A stretch of 64,000 bases of DNA, taken from Bacteroidota bacterium. Lineage in GTDB: Bacteria > Bacteroidota > Ignavibacteria > UBA10030 > UBA8401. The position numbers and the translations under genes are program-made. The stretch's first letter is position 1, and the number at the start of each line of letters is the position of its first letter. This document shows positions 25,565-34,900 of this stretch, one piece after another. The stretch covers positions 62,001 through 126,000 of the forward strand of contig JAUXTU010000116.1 in assembly GCA_030679145.1 (NCBI GenBank), written 5' to 3'. Below the pieces are notes generated by a model. That model was not told the DNA's origin. It ran no database searches and was given only the letters and a program-made list of their open reading frames with translations.

Positions 25565-26116
25565 ATGAAATTTCAGAACAGTCCATTGCAAGGTGTTGTC
25601 GTTATTTACCCAGACGTGCTTCGGGATGACCGCGGTTATTTTTTTGAGGCATTCAGCAAAAAACGATACAGCGATATCTGCGGTGATGTTGATTTCGTTC
25701 AGGACAATGTTTCCGAGTCAATGCAGTATACGATACGGGGTCTGCATTATCAGGTTGGCGAATTTGCACAGGGGAAACTATGCAAAGTCCTTTCGGGAAA
25801 AGTGATCGATGTTGCGGTTGATATTCGCTTTGGTTCACCAACGTTTGGAAAATATTTTGCAGTAGAACTTTCCGATGAGAACAGTGCGCAATTATGGATT
25901 CCACCAGGATTTGCACACGGTTTTTCTGTTCTATCAGAGAAGGCAGTGTTCCACTATAAATGCACCAATTACTATTCAAAAGCACACGAACGCGCAATTC
26001 GATTTAATGATCCTTCCCTCAATATAGAATGGCTGGTGAAAAACCCGATTGTTTCCGGAAAAGACCTTGCGGCACCGCTGTTTTCTGCGATCGAAAAAGA
26101 TTTTATTATTTCTTAA
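25565..26116 (+). CDS. rfbC: dTDP-4-dehydrorhamnose 3,5-epimerase
   Basis: The protein (183 residues from ATG 25565; a GTG at 25559 would add two) matches RmlC: LQGVVVIYPDVLRDDRGYFFEAFSK, IRGLHYQ with the catalytic His, GKLCKVLSGKVIDVAVDIR, IPPGFAHGFSVLSEKAVFHYKCTNYYSKAHERAI and FNDPSLNIEW. It epimerises dTDP-4-keto-6-deoxyglucose at C3 and C5. It is placed two bases after rfbA. The other two genes of the pathway, rfbB (dehydratase) and rfbD (reductase), are absent from the window and must lie elsewhere. Confidence 0.94.
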   Translation: MKFQNSPLQGVVVIYPDVLRDDRGYFFEAFSKKRYSDICGDVDFVQDNVSESMQYTIRGLHYQVGEFAQGKLCKVLSGKVIDVAVDIRFGSPTFGKYFAVELSDENSAQLWIPPGFAHGFSVLSEKAVFHYKCTNYYSKAHERAIRFNDPSLNIEWLVKNPIVSGKDLAAPLFSAIEKDFIIS

Positions 26117-26190
26117 TTGCATTATTGCCGTAAAATCGCCAGTTTTACACAACGCCTTCCTTGAATTCTCTATTACGATAGCGGAGAAAA

Positions 26191-26225
26191 TGTGAAATAC
26201 TTCACACGATGTGATAGCACTAACA
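26191..26225. promoter_or_regulatory. two tandem CRP/FNR-type sites upstream of the beta-helix gene
   Basis: TGTGA-AATACT-TCACA at 26191-26206 matches the CRP consensus TGTGA-N6-TCACA in all ten fixed positions. A second site, TGTGA-TAGCAC-TAACA at 26210-26225, matches nine of ten. Their centres are 19 bp apart, and the first base is 124 bp upstream of the ATG. A CRP/FNR-family regulator is a reasonable guess for the binder; none is encoded in the window. Confidence 0.5.
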
Positions 26226-26314
26226 GTATCTCAATCTACATTCTATTACTTTTTTGGCGGTAAAAAATATCATAAACTTCTTCACGTTGGAAGCTGCATG
26301 AAAGGACGATAGAC

Positions 26315-29300
26315 ATGAATCGTTTGATACAATGGTTATCAATTTTATTTTTTCTTGTCTCGAATAATTCTTCCGCGCAAATTATTTCCGGCGCTATTAC
26401 TTCTAATACAACTTGGTCCGGAAATATAACTGCAGATTCTGTGTTTATCCCTGTAGGTATAACCCTCACCATTCAACCGGGCACAACAGTAAAGTTTAAT
26501 ACGGGTAAAATGCTTGTTGTGGCGGGAAAGATCATTGCTGACGGAAAATCGGACAGTTTGATCTTTTTTACTTCCAATTCAGTAATTCCTGCGCCCGGAG
26601 ATTGGAATGGAATAGAACTGCAAGCAACTGCACTTGTTACATCGGTCATCAATTTTTGCGTTGTCGAATATGGTGGGGGTGGATCTAATACGGGAAATAT
26701 TTTTTATAAAACAGGTGCTCCTGCAATCAGTATTACCAATTCTGTGATCCAATATAGTTCTTCGCACGGTATCAATCTCCGCGCTTCACAATCCCGTATT
26801 GCTAATACCGTTCTTAGACAAAACGCAGGGTATGCTGTTTTTGCAGATCTATCATCGAGCTTTATTGTTGATTCGAGTACAATTTCCAACAACACGATTG
26901 GCGGTATTCTTGTTGGTGTAAACTCCACAGCATCAATTTTAAACTCTGCAGTCGATTCAAATGGAACGGGAATTTTTATCAGCAGTAACGCAGCACCAAC
27001 AATCAAAAAAAATTATCTCCGGCGCAATAATATCGGTATTCAATATACAGGTGGCGTTACACAACCAACGATCACACAGGATACGATTGTCAATAATATT
27101 ACATGGGGATTTCTTAATACAAGTACATCAACAACAGTATTGGCGAGACGAAATTATTGGGGGAATGATGCAGGACCTTTTAATCCCAGCAGTAACCCCA
27201 CAGGTTTAGGAGATAAGGTAAGCAACTTTGTTGATTTTCAACCTTGGACAATTCTTGCTCCGACATCGCCTTATATTTCTGTGACAGGAAATATCGCTAA
27301 AGATTCAACGTGGTCAAGTGGAGTGTTTTGGATTAAGAATGATATTGCAGTGAACACCGGTTTTAAACTTACCATTAAACCGGGAGTGATTGTAAAATTG
27401 GCAATTGGTGTACGATTAACAGTGAACGGGTCAATCAATGCAAGTGGAACTGCGGACAGTTTAATTGTATTTACATCGATTAAAGATGATTCATATGGCG
27501 GTCATAATGATACTACTACTGCTCCATCAATACCAGCACGAGGAGATTGGGATATGGTTTGGCTCTATATTAATCAAAACAGCACAAGTATTTTGAATAA
27601 CTGTATTTTCAAATGGGGCGGGTCAACTGGCAACGGAAATGTTCGAGTTGATGGCGCATCGCCAACCATTGACAACATCTATAGCACACAAAGTTCAAAC
27701 TATGGCTTGTATCTTATTAATGGTGCAAATGTTACAGTTTCAAATTCAACATTCGGCTCCAATAGTTTAGATGGTCTTCTGATCCAGTCATCTAATCCCA
27801 GCATTTATAAATCAACAACAGCTAACAACGGACGCTACGGTATTTATGCGAACGGTAATTCCCGCTTTACCATCCGCAAATCAAAACTAACCGGCAACAC
27901 CTACGGCATTATTGCAGATGGAGGAACAGCTAGCGCAACACTAATCTCATTGGACAGCTCAATAGTTTCGTTTAACACTATTGCCGGACTCTATTTATGG
28001 TATGGTACCGGTCCACAGACCTTTGCGTACAATCGTATTGAGGGAAACGGCGCAGGATATGGACTATGGTGTTTTAATGTAAATGCCCTTGTAACAATCG
28101 ATAGTAATATAATCATTAATCATGGCGGGGAAGGCATTGTCACTTCAAGAGCTTCTATTACAAATAATCTCATTCAGGGAAACAGTTTACCGATCACATT
28201 AATAGGACGGGTGAATAGTACGTACAGTGGGAATACGATCGTTGGAAATAAGTACAACTATGCATTAGGTCTTAGAGCAAACCGGGGTGAGGAAGGATTA
28301 CGGGATACATTAAGTACAGTCTTCCCTGCAGGAATTACTTCAAAGACGTATTTTTTTATTGACGATGCTTCTTCAGTTGTTGTGGCTAGTGGAACAACAT
28401 TGGTTATCCAACCGGGAGTGATCATAAAAATTGCTGCCGGTTTGTATTTTCGAGTTGATGGAACATTGATTGCCAATGGAACACCATCAGATCCAATCGT
28501 TTTTACTTCGTATCGTGATGCTTCGTACGGCGGTAAAACAAATCTTCTAACCGATAACACCGCTCCAGCTCCCGGTGACTGGCAGTATGTTCGTCTCTAT
28601 ACTAATACCACAAGTGGAACTGTTTTTAACAATTGCGTTTTCAAATATGGTGGATTGAACGGTTATGGTAATTTATTCTTGAGCAATGATATTGTGTTTA
28701 CAAATCCTAACCCTATTACGAATATCATCAGCCGGAAATCAAGTTCAAATGGAATTTATCTTAGCGATTGTAAGGTTACTTTTGATAATGTTACACTTGA
28801 TAGCAATGCAGCTTATGGATTATACGTTTTAGGAAACAGACCTTCGGATGTGACTGTAAGAAATAGTTTTATACAGGATAATAATGGTGCTGGGATGCAG
28901 GCAGTTAATAATTCTGCATTTCGTGAAGTTTCGAATTGTTTCATTCGTAGAAATAATGGATGGGGGATCGGTACCTCCAATGGTACGTTGGCTCAATACT
29001 ATTTTGGAAATACGGTTACTAATAATGCTGCAGGTGGGATATATACAAACAGCCCTCCAATCCTTCCTGCGGAGATTCTTTTTGTCGGCAATACAGTTAC
29101 TGATAATGGTACGGAAGGTATTCTCAGCAGCCGTGCAACATTTATTGATAACATCATACAGCGAAATCGTTTTCCGCTTGCAGTATGGAGACGGACCGGA
29201 AATATTTATACCGATAACAGCGGTGCGGATGGAAATGTTATTTCGAATAATACTTATAATGCAATCGCAATTTGGGATGCAGAGATTTCCGACACTTTAA

Positions 29301-31948
29301 AAGCAACGTTTCCAAAGGATATCAATTCAAAAACATATGTTGCCCTCTATGATTTTCAAGTAGCTACTGGTACAACACTCGTGATCGAACCGGGTGTCAT
29401 AGTTAAATTCCAACAGATTCCGGCAAATAACTGGCACCGGTTTGATGTCTACGGTACGTTGATGGCAAATGGAACTCAAGCAAATCCAATTATTTTCACT
29501 TCGTGGAGAGATAGTACTGTCGGTGGAAAGACCACATCACTGACTGATTATGCACCACCAGCTCCTGGTGATTGGTATTATATTGCATTTCGCAACGGCA
29601 GCGGCGCATCGGTTGTTCGGAACTGTCAATTTAAATATGGCGGAAGAGATGGACAAAAAACAGTCTATTTTGAAACCAATATTGGTGGTTTGACTTTTTC
29701 AAACAATGTGGTGAGACGATCAATGTCGGCAGGAATTTATGTGTACAATACACCAATTATAATTGATAGTACTGTGGTTGATAGTTGTGCAGAAACTGGT
29801 ATTCAAGTCGGCGCAAGCGCCGCAAACATTGTATCGATTCGGAATTCAAAAATTTTTAAAAATGGTGTTTACGGAGTGTGGGTACAGAATCCGGCAAACC
29901 TCTCAGTCCTTTCAAATTGTTATATTTCAAATAATACAAAAACGGGATTCTATATAGAAAATAACACCATATCACTTTCAGTTATAGGGAATACAATAAA
30001 TAATAACGGTGATCACGGAATGTATTTACTTGCGCGAAACGATGCGATTGATACATTGTTAATGATAGCCGGAAATAAAGTTCTGAACAACGGACTGACA
30101 GGTATTTTTTCATCGAGGGCATACATTATTGATGATTCCATTTCCGGTAATCGGTATGCGATCGGTGTCATCGGACAACTTTCACTTGCCGGCACCGGTA
30201 CTTCGTTGGGCAACTTCTATGAGAACAATGTCATAGCAGGAAATAAATACAACGATGTTTTGTTGACACAAGAGGACATTTTTGGCGAATTAGGCGCCGT
30301 GTTGCCGCCAAACTATTCAAAAGTTATTGCTGTACGTGGAGACCTTAATGTTGCATCGGGAACAACACTTCGGATTGCGCCAGGGAGTATTATTAAATTT
30401 CCAAAAGAATACGGAAGTGGATATATCTTAGTGAATGGAACATTGCTTTCGGAAGGAACAACTACCGATAAGATCGTTTTCACTTCTTGGAAGGATGACA
30501 CGTATGGGGGCGATACCAATCTTGATACATCTTCTGCCATTCCCATTCCCGGCGACTGGAATCGGATTCAACTGTCAGGTGCAACAACAAACGCATCGCA
30601 CTTTTTAAATACAATTATCAGATATGGAGATGGATCCAATACCGGCTCGCTTTATTTTAACCAAACGTCAGCCATGATCGAATCGTGTTTTGTTTCGTAT
30701 GCTAAAAGCTGGGGGATGCAGCTTAATAGTTCCTCCTCTCAAGTGATCGGTACTGAAATTCATCACAACGGATCAGGAATTTATGTCAGCGGCACACCAC
30801 TTCCAATTGTGAATAACAACAACATTTATCTAAACACAACCTATGGTTTCTATTCAAGCAGTACCGGTGCAACAACCAACGCGAAGAATAACTATTGGGG
30901 GCATGTTACTGGTCCATTAAAAAATCAGGGAATTAATCAAAACCTTACCGGTCTTGGAAACAAGATATTTCTTTCCGGTACGGGTGAAGTCGATTATCAG
31001 CCGTATCTCACAACCCGATCTGGAATTTTACCGGGTGATGTGAGTGGTAACGGACAGATTTCAGCATTCGACGGCTCGATGATATTGCAATATATTGTCA
31101 GTCAAATCAGTCTGACACCGGTTCAACGTCTGGCGGCAAATGTCAGCGGTGATACGACAGTGAGTGCATTTGACGCTTCATATATTTTACGATATGTTGT
31201 CGGATTGATCTCAGGATTTCCGGGATTAGGTAAACTGTCGATCGAATCCGATATTGCATCGGCATTTGCATTCAATATTGAAAAGGGACATAATCCGAAC
31301 GAGTTTGATCTTGTTATCCATCTTAATAAACCGACGAATGTATTTGGTCTAAACTTTAAACTCTCTTTTGATACGACATTGGTAAAACCGATTGGAATGA
31401 AAAAGACGATGGAATCTGACAGCATGATGATGTTCCATAATTTCCCGAGCGGTTATGCTAATCTTGCCATGGCAGGAATAAAACCATTAAATGCAACAGG
31501 CAATGTTGCACGATTTACATTCACACTTCTCGATCCTGCAAAAGCGCAACAGCAAGTGTTGTTTGCAGTAAAGAAATTTGTATTGAATGAAATGGATGTA
31601 ACGAGTGATGTGGGTTCTATCATATTGAATGTGGATGATATTACCGAAGTTCCTACAACATTTGCATTATCGCAGAATTATCCGAATCCGTTTAATCCAA
31701 TAACATCAATTAAATATCAGATTCCAATTTCCGGCAATGTGAGAATGTCAATTTATAATCTGCTTGGTCAAGAAATAAAAACATTGGTCAACGAACAACA
31801 ATCTGCCGGATTTTATACGATTCGATGGAATGGGACGGATAATACTAACCGTTCAGTTTCGAGCGGTGTATATATCTACAAAATTGATGCTCGTGCAGAG
31901 GGAAAAGAAAAATTTACCCAAGTGAAAAAAATGATTTTGGTCAAGTAA
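26315..31948 (+). CDS. giant secreted beta-helix protein with dockerin, cohesin-like and T9SS domains
   Basis: The 1877-residue protein has a signal peptide (ending NNSSAQ). Five modules of about 330 residues each follow. Each begins with a TLxIxPGxxVKF strand, an IxFTSxxDxxxGG segment and PAPGDW, then right-handed beta-helix turns rich in N, G, S and T. Module starts lie near bases 26450, 27360, 28380, 29350 and 30340. A dockerin-like pair of Ca loops occupies about residues 1571-1635 (GDVSGNGQISAFD and ANVSGDTTVSAFD). A cohesin-like beta-sandwich follows at about 1645-1770, then the T9SS sorting domain (NYPNPFNPITSIKY to KKMILVK). Parallel beta-helices of this kind bind or cleave polysaccharide, or act as adhesins; no catalytic triad is evident. 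The next gene lies 21 bases downstream. Confidence 0.88.
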   Translation: MNRLIQWLSILFFLVSNNSSAQIISGAITSNTTWSGNITADSVFIPVGITLTIQPGTTVKFNTGKMLVVAGKIIADGKSDSLIFFTSNSVIPAPGDWNGIELQATALVTSVINFCVVEYGGGGSNTGNIFYKTGAPAISITNSVIQYSSSHGINLRASQSRIANTVLRQNAGYAVFADLSSSFIVDSSTISNNTIGGILVGVNSTASILNSAVDSNGTGIFISSNAAPTIKKNYLRRNNIGIQYTGGVTQPTITQDTIVNNITWGFLNTSTSTTVLARRNYWGNDAGPFNPSSNPTGLGDKVSNFVDFQPWTILAPTSPYISVTGNIAKDSTWSSGVFWIKNDIAVNTGFKLTIKPGVIVKLAIGVRLTVNGSINASGTADSLIVFTSIKDDSYGGHNDTTTAPSIPARGDWDMVWLYINQNSTSILNNCIFKWGGSTGNGNVRVDGASPTIDNIYSTQSSNYGLYLINGANVTVSNSTFGSNSLDGLLIQSSNPSIYKSTTANNGRYGIYANGNSRFTIRKSKLTGNTYGIIADGGTASATLISLDSSIVSFNTIAGLYLWYGTGPQTFAYNRIEGNGAGYGLWCFNVNALVTIDSNIIINHGGEGIVTSRASITNNLIQGNSLPITLIGRVNSTYSGNTIVGNKYNYALGLRANRGEEGLRDTLSTVFPAGITSKTYFFIDDASSVVVASGTTLVIQPGVIIKIAAGLYFRVDGTLIANGTPSDPIVFTSYRDASYGGKTNLLTDNTAPAPGDWQYVRLYTNTTSGTVFNNCVFKYGGLNGYGNLFLSNDIVFTNPNPITNIISRKSSSNGIYLSDCKVTFDNVTLDSNAAYGLYVLGNRPSDVTVRNSFIQDNNGAGMQAVNNSAFREVSNCFIRRNNGWGIGTSNGTLAQYYFGNTVTNNAAGGIYTNSPPILPAEILFVGNTVTDNGTEGILSSRATFIDNIIQRNRFPLAVWRRTGNIYTDNSGADGNVISNNTYNAIAIWDAEISDTLKATFPKDINSKTYVALYDFQVATGTTLVIEPGVIVKFQQIPANNWHRFDVYGTLMANGTQANPIIFTSWRDSTVGGKTTSLTDYAPPAPGDWYYIAFRNGSGASVVRNCQFKYGGRDGQKTVYFETNIGGLTFSNNVVRRSMSAGIYVYNTPIIIDSTVVDSCAETGIQVGASAANIVSIRNSKIFKNGVYGVWVQNPANLSVLSNCYISNNTKTGFYIENNTISLSVIGNTINNNGDHGMYLLARNDAIDTLLMIAGNKVLNNGLTGIFSSRAYIIDDSISGNRYAIGVIGQLSLAGTGTSLGNFYENNVIAGNKYNDVLLTQEDIFGELGAVLPPNYSKVIAVRGDLNVASGTTLRIAPGSIIKFPKEYGSGYILVNGTLLSEGTTTDKIVFTSWKDDTYGGDTNLDTSSAIPIPGDWNRIQLSGATTNASHFLNTIIRYGDGSNTGSLYFNQTSAMIESCFVSYAKSWGMQLNSSSSQVIGTEIHHNGSGIYVSGTPLPIVNNNNIYLNTTYGFYSSSTGATTNAKNNYWGHVTGPLKNQGINQNLTGLGNKIFLSGTGEVDYQPYLTTRSGILPGDVSGNGQISAFDGSMILQYIVSQISLTPVQRLAANVSGDTTVSAFDASYILRYVVGLISGFPGLGKLSIESDIASAFAFNIEKGHNPNEFDLVIHLNKPTNVFGLNFKLSFDTTLVKPIGMKKTMESDSMMMFHNFPSGYANLAMAGIKPLNATGNVARFTFTLLDPAKAQQQVLFAVKKFVLNEMDVTSDVGSIILNVDDITEVPTTFALSQNYPNPFNPITSIKYQIPISGNVRMSIYNLLGQEIKTLVNEQQSAGFYTIRWNGTDNTNRSVSSGVYIYKIDARAEGKEKFTQVKKMILVK

Positions 31949-31969
31949 AAAAGACAAGAAGAAGTTTCA

Positions 31970-34900
31970 ATGAAAAAATCATTTTTATATTTCATCATAG
32001 CCGTGTTGACTGTATTGTGTGCTGGTATTGCACAAGCACAGATAGATACCGTACATCTCTTTTTGCAAGACGGGTTCGGGAAACGGGGGAATTTCTATGG
32101 CTTTCCTATCTATTGCAATGATTCGCTTACTGTTGCAGATTCTGTGATATCCGGCGAGTTCACTGTAAGTCATAATGGCGCCGTGATGGATATTATCGGG
32201 TTCGATACGGTCGGTACAATGCTTAGTGGAGTTCAAAACGTTATTTATTATTCTGCAACCAAAAAATTAGCTTTTATAAATTCGAAACCGATATCGGGAA
32301 CCGGAACTCTCATTTATCTTACTGTTCAAGTCAAAACAAACGCTTCGGGTACTACGCCATTGAATCTTACAGGAGCAATGTTGAACGAAGGAAATCCAGT
32401 TGTTGAGGTGGATCCCGGCTCATTCCGTCCGATGGATATTTTTATCAACCCTAAAAATCCACCGCAAAATAAAGTTGTGGGCGATACAATATTGTTCTCT
32501 GTAACGGGAGACAAAACACTTCCATTATTCTGGAGCGTTGCAGATACTTCGATTGCTTTGATTGATTCAACTGGTCGATTGATCGGAAAAAAAATTGGAC
32601 AAACCTATGCTAAAGTTGTTGACTTTATTGGATTGTCAGACTCATCAAATTTGATTCCAATAAATTCGCCTGCATTGAATAGTCTTACAATGACCATTCG
32701 TGATACTTCATTTGTGCAGAATCTTACATTCGATCTTCCGATACGAATTTCTGATGTTACTTCTCTGGGAATTATTTCTACACAATGGAAGCTGAACTTT
32801 AATGCAAACACCCTTGTACCGAAAGCAGTGATAACTGTTGGTGCATTGGCACAATCTTGGGGAACACCAACGGTAAATTTTGGAACTGGAACAATCGACG
32901 TTGCAATGGCAGGGTCAGATACTCTTACCAGTCAAGGAATTTTTGCATACGTTCGTTTTCAAGTGAAACGATTTGCTACGCAATCTTCAAATCTCACTTT
33001 ACAAAATGTAATGTTCAATGAAAACATCAATGCTGCGATCCAAAATGGTGTGTTCACACCAATTCTCGGACCGACAATCACGATCAATCCAAACGTGCAA
33101 GTGCTTACACGTGGTGATACCCTGACATATTTCGCAACCGGTGGAACACCACCGTATAAATGGTTCTCATCGAACGTGGCAATAGCATCTGTTGATTCTC
33201 TCACAGGAAAAGTAAAAGCGAAATCACGCGGAATTGATACCTTGAGGGCATTTGATGTTCAAGGTTTCGATGGAACGGCCATTATTTCTATCAATGATTT
33301 TCTTGCTACATTGCCGGATACAACCGTTGCAATCGGAGATTCAGTTGATGTGCCAATCTATGTCAGCGATGTAACCGGTCTCGGAATATTATCAACACAG
33401 ATAAAGATTGGATACGATACAACCAAAGTTCGTTTTTCACAATTGATTACATCTGGTGTAATGAGCAGTGCAATGCAAACTGCTGTTAATGATTCTGGTT
33501 CGGTCATTCACATGGCGTTTTCCGGTTCATTCCCTCTTGCCGGAAACGGGGTGTTTGCAAAATTACGGTTCCATCACAAAGCACCTTCCGGTCCGGGGCA
33601 ATTTACACCCTTGACATTTCTTGAATATCTGAATAATGAAAATGGTCCGACAGTAACTTTGAAAAATGGAAAAATCACAATTTTTTCTCCACTGAACACC
33701 AATCCTATCTTAACAAAAGCAATGGGTGATACAACCATCAACGAAGATCAGCAATTGACGTTTGACTACGACGCATTTGATCTTAACAACGATACATTGA
33801 AATTTAGTTTACAGAATCCGTCACCGGGGATGTCAATTGATTCGATGACGGGTCTGTTTAATTGGAGACCAAGTTTTACACAATTCGGATTGCACACTTT
33901 TACTCTTTTGGTAACCGATGGAAAAGGAGGCAGTGTCTCGAAACAAACAAACATAAATGTCAACCGTATTCCGGTTTTCACACAAACACTTCCTGATACT
34001 ATTATTGTTGTCGATTCTGTTTTGAATTTTACGTATTCCGCTGTTGATCCTGACAATGATAATCTTACATTTTCGATTATAAAATCCCCTGTGGGTGCAA
34101 CAATTCAGAGCGATGGAATATTTTCTTGGAAACCATCTGTTACACACATTGGAAATGATACGATCATTGTTGCCGTGAGCGATGGTAGTTTCATCGCTCG
34201 GGACAGTGCAATTGTTACAGTTCAAAAAATAAATCGACCGCCGCAATTTGTTGCAACACTTCCTGATATTTCTGTTGTTGTCGATTCTATTTTGAATTTT
34301 AAGTATACCGCTGTTGATCCTGATAATGATAATCTTACATTTTCAATGATGAAATCTCCTGCGGGTGCGACAATTCAGCCTGATGGAACATTCTCTTGGA
34401 AACCATCTGTTACACAAATTGGAAGCGACACTATTATCATTGCAGTAAGTGATGGTAGTTTCACCGTTCGGGACAGTGCAATTGTTACAGTGCAAAAAAT
34501 AAATCGCTCACCGCAATTTATATCAGTGCTTCCGGATATTATTTTTCCGGTCGATTCTGTTTTGAATTTTAAGTATGCCGCCGTTGATCCCGATAATGAT
34601 AATCTTGTATTTTCGATTGTGAAATCTCTTTCAGGTGCTACAATTCAGAACGATGGACTATTTTCATGGAAGCCATCTGTTTCACAAATAGGTAAAGATA
34701 CGATCATTATTTCCGTAAGCGATGGAAGTTTTATTGTTCGAGACACAGCGATTGTTACCGTGATCGGCTTCCCGACAGCGAAGTTATCCCAGAACAATTT
34801 TGATTTTGGTTCCATAAGTTTTGGCGGATCAAAAACATTGTCCGCTTCGATAACAAACAATGGTGTTACGCCACTGGTTATTCTTGGTTTGCCTGAATTC

